A stretch of DNA of 64,000 nucleotides from Candidatus Krumholzibacteriota bacterium (lineage in GTDB: Bacteria > Krumholzibacteriota > Krumholzibacteriia > Krumholzibacteriales > Krumholzibacteriaceae). Made by a program: the position numbers and the translations under genes. Location of the stretch: contig JAFGCX010000027.1 of NCBI GenBank assembly GCA_016932415.1, positions 46,800 to 110,799 of the forward strand. The letters run 5' to 3'. Below the pieces are notes generated by a model that was given only the letters and a program-made list of their open reading frames with translations, made no database searches and was not told the DNA's origin. Positions 33,538-42,549 of this stretch are shown one piece after another. Positions within the stretch are counted from its first letter, which is position 1; every line of letters begins with the position of its first letter.

Positions 33538-34851
33538 CTATATCAAAGTATCAGCAGCAGCATCGCATTCATATCGGAGAAGAAACCATCTCCACTGCTG
33601 ATCTATCCTTGGAAAATCATCTCCGTACAGTTCCTTGAAAAGTTTGTTGAAAGATTCAAAGTCGTCCGCCCCGTCAGTCCCTTTGTAGAGCTTTACGATC
33701 TTTTCGATACCGTACTTCGATATCATGTATTTAACGAAAGATCCCCATGAAGGCACGGTAACAGAGACATCTGTCTTGGTGAAGGCGCTTTTGGAAAGAG
33801 TTTTATAAAGAGCGGGAAGCCTTTTATTCATGAGATCCTGTTTCGCAGAGTTATGAAGGTCCCATCCATGAATCGGCTCCCGATACTGGAATACGACTCC
33901 CTTGGCCAGTCCCATAGGGGGAACGCCAAGATCGTACAGGATAAGATGGATCATGTCATGATCCTCGAAAGATTCGACCGAATGAAATTCCTTCCTTTCC
34001 CAGCTTACAAGTTGTTGATATCTCTTTCTGCGCAACAACTTCATAAACCTGTCCTCTGACGGGTACAGATAATATTCGATCTCCCCTTCGATTTTCTTGA
34101 TCCCGAAATCACTGGTTATCTGATCGGCCAGCTTCACAAGACGGTCCATATCTTCCTGAGGAAAAGGTTTCTCCGGGAGCCACTTGAACGTTATGAAACG
34201 GGTTTTATTGCTTTCCCAGTATTGTTCTTTTTCAAAGACCAGTTCGACATCATCGAAATACGCGTATCCACTCATCTGATTTATCAGACCTATCTCAATC
34301 GACGCGGCACCATCCGGGACATTCTTCATATTCTTGTTCTTGGCCCAGGTACTCGTACCGATCCTTCGTATCGTACCAGAATCGGCATAGTAGCGGGTAT
34401 TTAACCTTTTTCCATCCTTATCATAGAATATTATGTAAAGGTTGCAGTTGGTATCCTGTCCCTTTTCCTTTTCGACTCCATCCGTCTTGATCTGTGCGGA
34501 GAAAAACACGTCATACCCTGGCCGTATTGGATGTATCTGATAAAGCACCATCCATTTTTCAGTATTAAAAAGCCCCCTTAGATAGTAAGAGTGCGCTCCG
34601 CTGGTATAATACGTCGTATTCTTACCATACATATTCATCTTGTCCCCGGCACCGGAAAATTGTTTCATTTCCCATCCCACCGGCATGAACCCGTTCCACT
34701 CCTCGAAGGAGGGATTCACGATAACGTTGACCCCGGTCTCTATCTCAGGAAGATCCTCAGCTTCTTCAACGGTTTTACTCTGGCAACTGGAAATCAGTAA
34801 GGCCATTGCTATGGTCATTATTGGATAAAAATACGCTCTCTTATTGATCAT
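33538..34851 (-). CDS. Lipoprotein with jelly-roll module and degenerate peptidase-MA-like domain
   Basis: A signal with lipobox LISSC gives a lipoprotein processed at Cys23. Residues about 40-210 look like a carbohydrate-binding jelly roll (VNPSFEEWNGFMPVGWE at its start and a DDVEL end). The C-terminal half resembles gluzincin peptidases of the MA type, but where HExxH is expected it reads HDMIHLILYDLG, and the downstream WxxEG is replaced by GLAKGVVFQ. It is therefore probably not a peptidase, and may bind peptide or glycan. The 437-residue gene has its own promoter and SD (GGGAGG). Confidence 0.7.
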   Translation of the reverse strand: MINKRAYFYPIMTIAMALLISSCQSKTVEEAEDLPEIETGVNVIVNPSFEEWNGFMPVGWEMKQFSGAGDKMNMYGKNTTYYTSGAHSYYLRGLFNTEKWMVLYQIHPIRPGYDVFFSAQIKTDGVEKEKGQDTNCNLYIIFYDKDGKRLNTRYYADSGTIRRIGTSTWAKNKNMKNVPDGAASIEIGLINQMSGYAYFDDVELVFEKEQYWESNKTRFITFKWLPEKPFPQEDMDRLVKLADQITSDFGIKKIEGEIEYYLYPSEDRFMKLLRRKRYQQLVSWERKEFHSVESFEDHDMIHLILYDLGVPPMGLAKGVVFQYREPIHGWDLHNSAKQDLMNKRLPALYKTLSKSAFTKTDVSVTVPSWGSFVKYMISKYGIEKIVKLYKGTDGADDFESFNKLFKELYGDDFPRIDQQWRWFLLRYECDAAADTLI

Positions 34852-34875
34852 CTGGCAATCCTCCCGGGGATCTCT

Positions 34876-34890
34876 GTTTAAAGTTTAAAC
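34876..34890. promoter_or_regulatory. Palindromic operator candidate at the lipoprotein promoter
   Basis: GTTTAAA-G-TTTAAAC is a perfect 15-base palindrome that begins at about the predicted transcript start (near 34891). That is a typical repressor position. The binding protein is unknown. Confidence 0.45.
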
Positions 34891-34897
34891 CTTATAC

Positions 34898-34926
34898 ATT
34901 CTATTCAACGGTTTGTTTCAATTCAA
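34898..34926 (-). promoter_or_regulatory. Sigma-70-type promoter of the lipoprotein-NUDIX pair
   Basis: On the minus strand, -35 TTGAAT (34926-34921) and -10 TAGAAT (34903-34898) are separated by exactly 17 bases. Both hexamers differ from the consensus at one position. The expected transcript start is near 34891, 40 bases before the ATG at 34851. Confidence 0.6.
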
Positions 34927-34948
34927 CCGGCTGGAACCAAAATAATGT

Positions 34949-35947
34949 TCATATTTCTCTTAAAAAACGCGAAGTCTCCTCGGGAAGGCTCGTGTTTATA
35001 TAAACTCCAGTACCAAGTTCGAACCCGGCAGGGGTTGTGAGTCTAGGGATGATCTGAATGTGCCAGTGATAATATTCCTCGTTATCCTCGCCCGATGGTG
35101 CTGTGCGTACGATCATATTATAAGCCGGCGAATCAAGCCCCCGGTTTATCTTCTCCATAATTCGGTTGATAATCCTGGCCAGGCTCTTCTGTTCAGTCTT
35201 CGAGATCTCGCCAAAAGTCGACATATGCCTTTCCGGGATTATCCAGGTCTCGAATGGCACGCGCGCGGCAAAAGGAGTGAAAGCGATGAATCCCGGTTCA
35301 TCAATGATCAACCTTTCTTTTTCCTCTTTTTCCTTCTCTATCATCGTGCAGAATACGCAATCTCCATGATCATCATAATATCTCATCGCCGATTCCAGCC
35401 GATGCCGGATATGAAGCGGCACTACCGGCGTCGCCACGATCTGGGAATGAGGATGTTCCAGGGACGTCCCGGCAGTACTACCGCAATTACGGAATATTTT
35501 GATAAGCTTGAACCGCCTGTCGGCGCTCAAGTCCTGAAATCTTTGATAATACGCGTCTATTATCCTTAAAGCGGCATTATCGCTGATCTGCCCGAAAGAG
35601 GCGTTATGAAGCCTTGATTCGATTATCACTTCGTGTTTGCCGAAACCGTTCATGCTTCTGAAAAAATCTGATTCTTCTTCGCGGACCGCCTCCCCTTCCG
35701 GAGAGAGGGCGGCGAACTTGTTCGGCACGACTCTGAGTATCCATTCATCCTTTCGGTTCCTGAAAGCAAGTATTTCAGGAGGCGTCTCGTTTTCGTTCCC
35801 CGGGCAGAATGGGCATTCAGCCATAAAAGCCGGTCTCGGCTGATTATCAGGACCCATTCCTCCGGAAAATTCTTCTGGCCGTTTGGCCCTTTCCGTAGCT
35901 ATGATGACCCATTCTTTCGTGCAAGGATTTTGTCTTAGCTCAGACAT
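34949..35947 (-). CDS. galT: Galactose-1-phosphate uridylyltransferase
   Basis: GalT exchanges UMP between UDP-glucose and galactose-1-phosphate in the Leloir pathway, through a histidine-uridylyl intermediate. The motif EHPHSQIVATP contains the active HxH. CPFC near residue 43 is the usual zinc or structural cysteine pair. At 332 residues it fits the family. The start ATG 35947 lies four bases after the lon-like stop; the upstream in-frame extension overlaps that gene. No other galactose gene is nearby. Confidence 0.93.
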   Translation of the reverse strand: MSELRQNPCTKEWVIIATERAKRPEEFSGGMGPDNQPRPAFMAECPFCPGNENETPPEILAFRNRKDEWILRVVPNKFAALSPEGEAVREEESDFFRSMNGFGKHEVIIESRLHNASFGQISDNAALRIIDAYYQRFQDLSADRRFKLIKIFRNCGSTAGTSLEHPHSQIVATPVVPLHIRHRLESAMRYYDDHGDCVFCTMIEKEKEEKERLIIDEPGFIAFTPFAARVPFETWIIPERHMSTFGEISKTEQKSLARIINRIMEKINRGLDSPAYNMIVRTAPSGEDNEEYYHWHIQIIPRLTTPAGFELGTGVYINTSLPEETSRFLREI

Positions 35948-35951
35948 GATA

Positions 35952-38411
35952 TTAATCTTTCTTTTTACTGTCTGTTCCAAATTTCTTCCACCTTAGAGCC
36001 ATATCAAGAAGTCTTCTCTGTACAATATCATTTACCGATCCCTTGGTATATTTTCCGCTGCTCAGTTGTTTTCCCGCCTTAACTCCCGTAAGCAGGCTGA
36101 TCCCTTCGTCGACGTGTTTAACCGGATATATATGGAATCTCCCCTTTTTAGCCGCCTCCACTACTTTCTCAGAGAGCATCAGATCCTGGACATTCTGCCA
36201 GGGTATGATGACTCCTTCTGTTCCTTTTAATCCTTTTGATTGGCAGACGTTAAAAAATCCCTCGATCTTTTCGTTGACCCCTCCTATCGGCTGTATCTCC
36301 CCATTCTGATTGATAGATCCAGTGACGGCAAGATCCTGCCTGAGAGGCAAGCCGGACAGACTCGACAGGATCGCGTATAATTCTGTCGAACTCGCGCTGT
36401 CACCGTCAACACCTCCGTATGATTGTTCGAAACAGAGGCTCGCGCTCATGACAAGTGGACTCTCATTGCCATATTTACCTCTTAGATATCCACTGAGGAT
36501 CAACACGCCTTTATTGTGGGTATTTCCGCTCAGATCAGACTCGCGTTCAATATTTATGACACCTGAATTCCCCAGCGATGTCCTCACGGTTATCCTGGAT
36601 GGCCTTCCGAATGAATAGTCCCCCAGGTTATAAACAGACAGGGCGTTGACCTGTCCGACGACTGACCCGCTTGTCTCGATCAGGATAGTACCATCATCTA
36701 TCCTCTCCTGGAGTTTATCCTCAAAAAGGTTCACTCTCATAATCCTGTATTCCAGTGCCTTCTCAACTTCCTTCCTTCCCACGATCTTGTCGTTTTCCGC
36801 CTTTGCCTGATAGCTTGCTTCTCTGATAATATCGGCGATCATGGAGAAACGCGTCGAGATCTTCGATTGCCTGCCTGCCAGTTTTACTCCGTATTCAATG
36901 ACTGCCGCTACTCCGGATCTATCGAAATGCAGCAGGTTTTCCCTGTCGCAGACTGACTTTATGAATCCAGCGTACTGGCGGATGATCTGATGGTCCCTGT
37001 CGACTTCCCTGTCAAAATCGGCTCTTATCTTGAAAATCTTTCGGAAATCCTCATCGTAGGACTGGAGAAGATAGTACATCCTTGAATCACCTATCAAAAC
37101 TATCTTTGTCTTTACCTGCAACGGTTCTGGCTTCAACGCTGAAGAACTCATATAGCTGAAAGCATCGAAGTTCTGGATGATAGACTCAGAACTTTTCAGA
37201 GTCCTCTTGAGTGTCTGCCATACGCCAGGTTCGATAAAGACATCCATGGCATTCATAACGAGAAATCCTCCATTGGCCTTATGGAACGATCCAGGCTTGA
37301 TATTCAAATGATCCGTTTTGGACCATCCACCTGGATAGAAATCCCGTTCTATGATCCCGAAGACATTCTTCAGGTTCGGGAAATTCTCTATTATCACCGG
37401 AGGAGCTTCCGTATCGGAATTATCTATAAGGACATTTACTCTGAATTCCCTGAATGGATCATCTTCTTCAGTCTGGCCGTCCCCGCCGGGAAGTTGAACC
37501 TGTTCCTCATCTTCAGAATCTTCATCCTTTTTGAAAAGATCCTGTTTTTTATTAATGGCGTTTTCAACGTCCCGAAGAATACAGGAGAGCTTCTTGTTAG
37601 CGAAAAGTTTGTCGATCTCCACGATCATCGAGTGTACAACCGGATAAATGAACTCCTTATCAAGTTTTTCAAGTTGTTCTTTCAATTCTTTCTCGATATT
37701 CTTCATCTGTTCGTACACTACCGTCATGTCTTCAGACAGCGCTTCTGCTTTTGCTTTCATCGATTCGAATTGATCCTGCGTCATCGTTCCTTCTTCGATC
37801 ATTTTGACGATCTGGGAATAATCAACGGGTTTTCCCTCCATGACCGGCACTATCTGCGGCCTGATCGCGCCTCCTACCTGGACGCTTATCATGGTAAAAC
37901 CTTCCTTGCCGATTTTCTTTTCGAAAGCTGAAACGATCTTTTTCTGTTTTTCCTGGTGGGCTTCGACAAGTTTTTTCTGCTTGGTCTGGTAGTAGTCGCT
38001 TTTCAGCATCGAAGGGATTTTTCTTGTCAGATTAAAAATAAGACCGTCCATTTCCGCCGCGAGCCTTATCCCTTCACCAGGTTCGAGTTCTATCTGCAGC
38101 GGCATATTCTCATCTCTGAAATTATGCATATAACAGATATCTTTTGGAATAGAGTCTTTCCGTTCCATTTTTTCGAGAAGATGTTTGATCGTTGTGGTAC
38201 GACCCGTACCGGCAAGGCCGGTTATGAAGATATTATAACCTCTGTGTTCAAGGTTGAGGCCCATACCTATAGACATCAGCGCCCTGTCCTGGCCTATAAT
38301 ATTATCGCATGGTTTGATATGCTCCGTAGTTTTGAACTTGAAGAGATTCTGCGGACATCGCCATCGCATTTTGTTTACAGGAAGAGATCTTGTTTTTGGC
38401 CGGTTACTCAT
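35952..38411 (-). CDS. Lon-like ATP-dependent protease (LonB/AAA_32 type)
   Basis: The start is ATG 38411, five bases after GGAGGG. The 819-residue protein has Walker A GLAGTGRTT near residue 56, a coiled-coil insert (about residues 110-280), an acidic linker (EDSEDEEQ) and a C-terminal Lon protease domain. The catalytic serine is in GDSASS and the lysine in GGVNEKIEGFF, the Ser-Lys dyad. This layout matches the LonB-like/YcbZ branch, which lacks the LonA N-domain. It probably degrades damaged or regulatory proteins in the cytoplasm and shares a transcript with galT. Confidence 0.92.
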   Translation of the reverse strand: MSNRPKTRSLPVNKMRWRCPQNLFKFKTTEHIKPCDNIIGQDRALMSIGMGLNLEHRGYNIFITGLAGTGRTTTIKHLLEKMERKDSIPKDICYMHNFRDENMPLQIELEPGEGIRLAAEMDGLIFNLTRKIPSMLKSDYYQTKQKKLVEAHQEKQKKIVSAFEKKIGKEGFTMISVQVGGAIRPQIVPVMEGKPVDYSQIVKMIEEGTMTQDQFESMKAKAEALSEDMTVVYEQMKNIEKELKEQLEKLDKEFIYPVVHSMIVEIDKLFANKKLSCILRDVENAINKKQDLFKKDEDSEDEEQVQLPGGDGQTEEDDPFREFRVNVLIDNSDTEAPPVIIENFPNLKNVFGIIERDFYPGGWSKTDHLNIKPGSFHKANGGFLVMNAMDVFIEPGVWQTLKRTLKSSESIIQNFDAFSYMSSSALKPEPLQVKTKIVLIGDSRMYYLLQSYDEDFRKIFKIRADFDREVDRDHQIIRQYAGFIKSVCDRENLLHFDRSGVAAVIEYGVKLAGRQSKISTRFSMIADIIREASYQAKAENDKIVGRKEVEKALEYRIMRVNLFEDKLQERIDDGTILIETSGSVVGQVNALSVYNLGDYSFGRPSRITVRTSLGNSGVINIERESDLSGNTHNKGVLILSGYLRGKYGNESPLVMSASLCFEQSYGGVDGDSASSTELYAILSSLSGLPLRQDLAVTGSINQNGEIQPIGGVNEKIEGFFNVCQSKGLKGTEGVIIPWQNVQDLMLSEKVVEAAKKGRFHIYPVKHVDEGISLLTGVKAGKQLSSGKYTKGSVNDIVQRRLLDMALRWKKFGTDSKKKD

Positions 38412-38545
38412 CATCACCCTCCATTTCAGAGATTTCAACCAGATTGATTTTCTGTTGCCGCGCAGCCGGATGCCTGCTCAAAACAACAGATGACAGTCTA
38501 TGGGTTTTTCTTTGAAAGGTCAAGAGACGCTGCGATGAAGCCGGT

Positions 38546-39730
38546 TTATTCGACTCTTTTTATGACTATCATCGTAGCATCATCAAGAAGAATGTTGCTT
38601 TTCCCGAAATCTTTGATGCTTTTGAGGATCCGATCAATGATAACGGTCGAGGATTCGTTCTGATTCGCGCGAACGACTTCGATCAGCCGGTCTGTTCCAA
38701 ACATATCGTTCTGGATGTCCGTTATCTCGATTATCCCGTCGGTAAACATCAGAATGATATCTCCCGGGTCCAGAAAAGCGAATCCCCTGTTGAAAACAGT
38801 CTCCTCAAGAGGTCCAAGTATCGTCCCGCCAACATCAAGAGTACTGATAGAATCCTTTTTGAAATGTATTGGTGGTGGATGGCCGGCATTTATATATACA
38901 AGTGTCCCGTTGTGTTCGAGTTCTCCGTAGACCAGAGATACGAATTTAGTCGATAGTTGACTTTTGTGGATTACCGAGTTCAGTTTCCTTATCACTGCGG
39001 ATATCTTTGTCTCGTTCTCGATTCCCATCCTGAGGCCCGTCACCACATCCCTCGCGAGAAGAGCTGCCGGCAACCCATGGCCGCTGGCATCTCCGATCGC
39101 TATGCTCAACACTCCCTCATGCATGACATTGAAATCGTAGAGATCCCCTCCGACTCTTTCTGCCGGTATAGATCTTCCCGAGATATCGAAACCTTTATAA
39201 TTAGGGTTGGAACGAGGGAGAAGTGATCTCTGGATCTCGTAGGCTTCCTGGATATCTGAATTGAAACGGCTCGTCGACCGGCTGTAATTCACCGTACTAC
39301 GGATCGTATTGAGCGAAAAAGCCAGGGTCTCTCTCTGCCATGATTCATTTAGCCTGAAAACCATCATGAACTGATCGTTCTCTCCGACCATCACCGCGAC
39401 ACTGTTAATCCCCCATGGAGATGAAGCAGAATCTGAAAATATATAGCTCTTGTGTTCGAACAGCAGATCAAATACCGGATCGTTTTTGAATATCGATACC
39501 GGCCAGTCAAATTCTGATTCGCCAACTGGCCCCTCGATAAGGTGGAAAGAACCGAACCGCAATTTATAGATACAACCGCTTTCTATTCCAAGTTCGAACC
39601 CGAAAAACTTGACGAGTTCTTCGAGAACAAGAGTCAGCACTTCCCTTGTATCAGCACTGTTACCGATACGCACAAGAAGGGAATCAAGTTTTCTGTAAAA
39701 TACTTTCGGTTGAAAATTTCCTGTGTCCAA
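38546..39730 (-). CDS. RsbU/SpoIIE-type PP2C phosphatase with N-terminal GAF-like domain
   Basis: The C-terminal 200 residues are a PP2C-SIG domain with metal-binding GGDLYDF, GDASGHGLPAALL, FTDGIIE and DDATMIV. The N-terminal 150 residues look like a GAF-type sensor. A short linker helix (YEIQRSLLPR) joins them, as in RsbU proteins. Such phosphatases dephosphorylate anti-sigma-factor antagonists in stress or partner-switching pathways; no partner gene is in the window. The start is TTG 39730 with GGAG nine bases upstream. Confidence 0.9.
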   Translation of the reverse strand: MDTGNFQPKVFYRKLDSLLVRIGNSADTREVLTLVLEELVKFFGFELGIESGCIYKLRFGSFHLIEGPVGESEFDWPVSIFKNDPVFDLLFEHKSYIFSDSASSPWGINSVAVMVGENDQFMMVFRLNESWQRETLAFSLNTIRSTVNYSRSTSRFNSDIQEAYEIQRSLLPRSNPNYKGFDISGRSIPAERVGGDLYDFNVMHEGVLSIAIGDASGHGLPAALLARDVVTGLRMGIENETKISAVIRKLNSVIHKSQLSTKFVSLVYGELEHNGTLVYINAGHPPPIHFKKDSISTLDVGGTILGPLEETVFNRGFAFLDPGDIILMFTDGIIEITDIQNDMFGTDRLIEVVRANQNESSTVIIDRILKSIKDFGKSNILLDDATMIVIKRVE

Positions 39731-39915
39731 TACGCATCTCCGTTTAAATCGCCTTTTCGCGCGAAGATAGCTTTTTAAGGTCGATCTGGCAATTGAAATC
39801 TTGGATTTCCGCGGTTATATCGTGATAATTAACGAATTACTGACGTTTTCCCGTTAAACCGATTTTTCGCGTGATAAATCCTCTATTTCACGAATACAGC
39901 CAGCAATGATTTGCC

Positions 39916-39944
39916 TTTACGTGATATCGGGCAATATATATAAT
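39916..39944 (+). promoter_or_regulatory. Candidate promoter for the DUF362-ferredoxin operon
   Basis: A perfect -10 TATAAT (39939-39944) lies 17 bases after TTTACG (39916-39921), a four-of-six -35. It sits in the 336-base divergent interval 39731-40066. That interval holds no gene but also contains the hairpin TCGAATT-ATC-AATTCGA at 39984-40000, flanked by CTGCC and GGCAG, in the expected leader of this transcript. Confidence 0.45.
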
Positions 39945-40066
39945 CTTTATGGTAAACAACTGCCGGGTCTGATCTCCTGGAGCTCGAATTATCAATTCGA
40001 TGGCAGATCTCAGAGGGAGTAAGGCACAGCACCGGATAATCGCCTGTCGAAAGGGATGATGATAGA

Positions 40067-40993
40067 ATGGCTGACAGAAGGACTTTCCTGAAGACTCTTG
40101 CCGGCGGAGCGGCGTTTCTACTCGCCCCCGCGGGAAAACTGGCCTCAAATACAACCGCCACCGATGCGGGTACTTCCTTTGCCGTTGTTAAAAGTAAGGA
40201 TACTGCCGCGGCAGTCCGGAAAAGTGTTGAACTTCTTGGTGGAATGGGAGCATTCGTAAATAAAGGCGAGACTGTATTTATCAAGCCGAATATTTCCTGG
40301 GATAAAATTCCTGATCAGGCCGCGACCACGAATCCGCTGGTCGTTCAAACGATAGTCGCAATGGTAATCGAAGCGGGGGCAAAAAAAGTAATTGTGGCAG
40401 ACAACACGTGTAATGACGCGAGAAGAAGCTACAAAAGAAGTGGAATTCAGGAAGCCGCGGAGAAAGCCGGAGCAGATGTACCGTTCATGGAGAAAAGGAA
40501 ATTCGTCCGAATGGATCTGGGCGGAGATGTACTGAAGGAATGGGAAGTCTACACTGAAGCATTTGAAGCTGATAAGATAATAAATGTGCCTGTGGCCAAG
40601 CACCACGGCCTTTCAGGAGTCACTCTATCAATGAAAAACCTTATGGGATTGATCGGAGGAAGACGCGATCTTCTCCATCAGAAACTTTCTGAAAGCATTG
40701 TGGATCTCGCCTTCTTCTTCAAGCCGAACCTCACGATTCTTGACGCAGTCAGGATATTAAAGGCGCACGGACCGCAGGGAAGCACTCTCGGCGATGTCGA
40801 AAGGCGTGATACTATCGCGGCGAGCAGTGACCTTGTCAAAATAGACGCTTTTGGCATAGACCTGTTCGGTGAACAGTTCAGGGAAAAAGGACTTTCGGGA
40901 TTTCCTCATCTCAAGATGGCCGAAAAAAAGGGCCTTGGTACATCAGATTACAGGACGAACGGATACGTCGGACTCGATCTGGACAAGACATGA
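40067..40993 (+). CDS. DUF362 protein with Tat signal
   Basis: The N-terminus DRRTFLKTLAGGAAF is a twin-arginine export signal, so the protein is folded before export. The DUF362 domain follows, with FIKPNISW, ADNTCNDARRSY and VPVAKHHGLSGVTLSMKNLMG, all typical. DUF362 proteins often accompany polyferredoxins and are proposed iron-sulfur or redox partners; no reaction is established. This one lacks an obvious ferredoxin cysteine cluster. The 308-residue gene overlaps the next gene as ATGATG. Confidence 0.85.
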   Translation: MADRRTFLKTLAGGAAFLLAPAGKLASNTTATDAGTSFAVVKSKDTAAAVRKSVELLGGMGAFVNKGETVFIKPNISWDKIPDQAATTNPLVVQTIVAMVIEAGAKKVIVADNTCNDARRSYKRSGIQEAAEKAGADVPFMEKRKFVRMDLGGDVLKEWEVYTEAFEADKIINVPVAKHHGLSGVTLSMKNLMGLIGGRRDLLHQKLSESIVDLAFFFKPNLTILDAVRILKAHGPQGSTLGDVERRDTIAASSDLVKIDAFGIDLFGEQFREKGLSGFPHLKMAEKKGLGTSDYRTNGYVGLDLDKT

Positions 40994-42549
40994 TGAAGAA
41001 CCTTAGAAGAACGTCACAGATACTTTTTTTGCTGGTATTTCTTATTCTCTTTATTCAGACAGAATATAAGGGTAAAGACGAACTCGGCCTACCCGTCAGA
41101 CTGTTTCTTGATTTTGACCCGCTGATAGCTCTTTCATCCCTCCTGGCGACTCATGTCGTAAAAAAGATATTCCTCCTCTCACTGGTGACGATCGCGCTTA
41201 CCTTCTTTCTGGGCAGAGTCTTCTGCGGTTGGGTCTGTCCTCTTGGCACACTTAATACGGTAATCGGTTATTTCCGCATGAGGCGCCCTTCAAGAAACCC
41301 GGATGATGGAAACCACCCGCGCATGAGAAAATATAAATATTATATTCTTGTCTTTATTCTTGTCGCTGCCGTATTCGGGTGGAATGCGGCGGGGTTCCTA
41401 GATCCGATCTCGATTACGATACGATCTATGGCAATCGGATTCAATCCGGCGATCAACGGGCTGGTCCGGGCGTTCTTTGAATTCAGCTATGTACTCGCGG
41501 TGCCTGGAATATCGCCAGCGATGGACTCTCTCTACTCGATTCTCACAGGCACTCTCCTTGCGTTCGAACAACCTGTATTCAGACAGATGATCCCGATAGC
41601 TTTGATCTTCTCGGCTATCCTCGCCCTCAATTTTGTCGCGCCAAGATTCTGGTGCAGATATTTATGTCCTCTTGGAGCTCTTCTTGGGTTTGTCGGATAC
41701 AGGCAACTGTTTGCCAGAGTGGATGTTGATGGCGAAAAGTGTGTTTCGTGCCACATGTGCAACCGATCCTGCCAGGGCGATGCTACTCCTTTTCCGCCCG
41801 GCCAATGGACCAGCAGTGAATGCCTTATATGTTTTAACTGTAAAGATGTATGCCCGGCCTCGGCAGTAAGAATCCATCCGTCGATGAAAAAAACGGGGGA
41901 TGGAAAGGTCGACCTTCAACGCCGGCATATAATCGCAACAGGAGTGGCGGCGATAGCGGCAGTTCCGCTTATCGGCCTTGGAGAGACGGGAAAAAGACAT
42001 TCTCCCGACCTTATACGTCCTCCAGGTGCTTTACCTGAAGACGAATTCCTGCGTACTTGTGTCAAATGCGGAGAATGCATGAAAGTATGCCTTACCAACG
42101 GCCTGCAGCCGGCATTCAACCAGGCGGGACTTGAGGGCCTATGGACGCCAGTGCTAGTTCCAAGGCTCGGATACTGTGAATTCTATTGCAACCTCTGTAA
42201 CCAGGTTTGCCCCACGGGAGCGATACGAAGCATATCGCTTGAAGAAAAACAGAAGATCCGGATCGGCCTGGCATTTTTTGATAAAAACAGATGCATACCA
42301 TACGCTCTGGGAAGAAATTGCGGCGTGTGTGAAGAACATTGTCCGGCACCCGGCAAGGCTATCACCTTTTTGATCGAAGAAGGAATTGACAGGAGTGGGA
42401 AAAGTTTTGAGCTCAAAAAACCTGTCGTCAATCCGGATCTGTGTATCGGATGCGGTATCTGTGAAAACAAGTGCCCTATTGTAGATAAACCTGGAATAAG
42501 AGTCAGTTCAATCAACGAGAGCCGGGCTGATTATCAGTTGTACCTCTAG
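40990..42549 (+). CDS. NapH/NapG-like membrane polyferredoxin fusion
   Basis: The N-terminal half has four to five membrane spans with the NapH/NosR cysteine motifs CGWVCPLG and CRYLCPLG. Two 4Fe-4S clusters follow (CVSCHMCNRSC, CLICFNCKDVCP). An internal twin-arginine-like segment (QRRHIIATGVAAIAA) is next. The remainder carries ferredoxin clusters in the style of NapG/MauM (CVKCGECMKVC, CNLCNQVCP, CGVCEEHCP, CIGCGICENKCP). Such proteins pass electrons from the quinone pool or cytoplasm to periplasmic enzymes. Here the two subunits are fused in 519 residues and paired with the exported DUF362 protein. The 3' end overlaps the convergent HDAC-like gene by 38 bases. Confidence 0.88.
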   Translation: MMKNLRRTSQILFLLVFLILFIQTEYKGKDELGLPVRLFLDFDPLIALSSLLATHVVKKIFLLSLVTIALTFFLGRVFCGWVCPLGTLNTVIGYFRMRRPSRNPDDGNHPRMRKYKYYILVFILVAAVFGWNAAGFLDPISITIRSMAIGFNPAINGLVRAFFEFSYVLAVPGISPAMDSLYSILTGTLLAFEQPVFRQMIPIALIFSAILALNFVAPRFWCRYLCPLGALLGFVGYRQLFARVDVDGEKCVSCHMCNRSCQGDATPFPPGQWTSSECLICFNCKDVCPASAVRIHPSMKKTGDGKVDLQRRHIIATGVAAIAAVPLIGLGETGKRHSPDLIRPPGALPEDEFLRTCVKCGECMKVCLTNGLQPAFNQAGLEGLWTPVLVPRLGYCEFYCNLCNQVCPTGAIRSISLEEKQKIRIGLAFFDKNRCIPYALGRNCGVCEEHCPAPGKAITFLIEEGIDRSGKSFELKKPVVNPDLCIGCGICENKCPIVDKPGIRVSSINESRADYQLYL

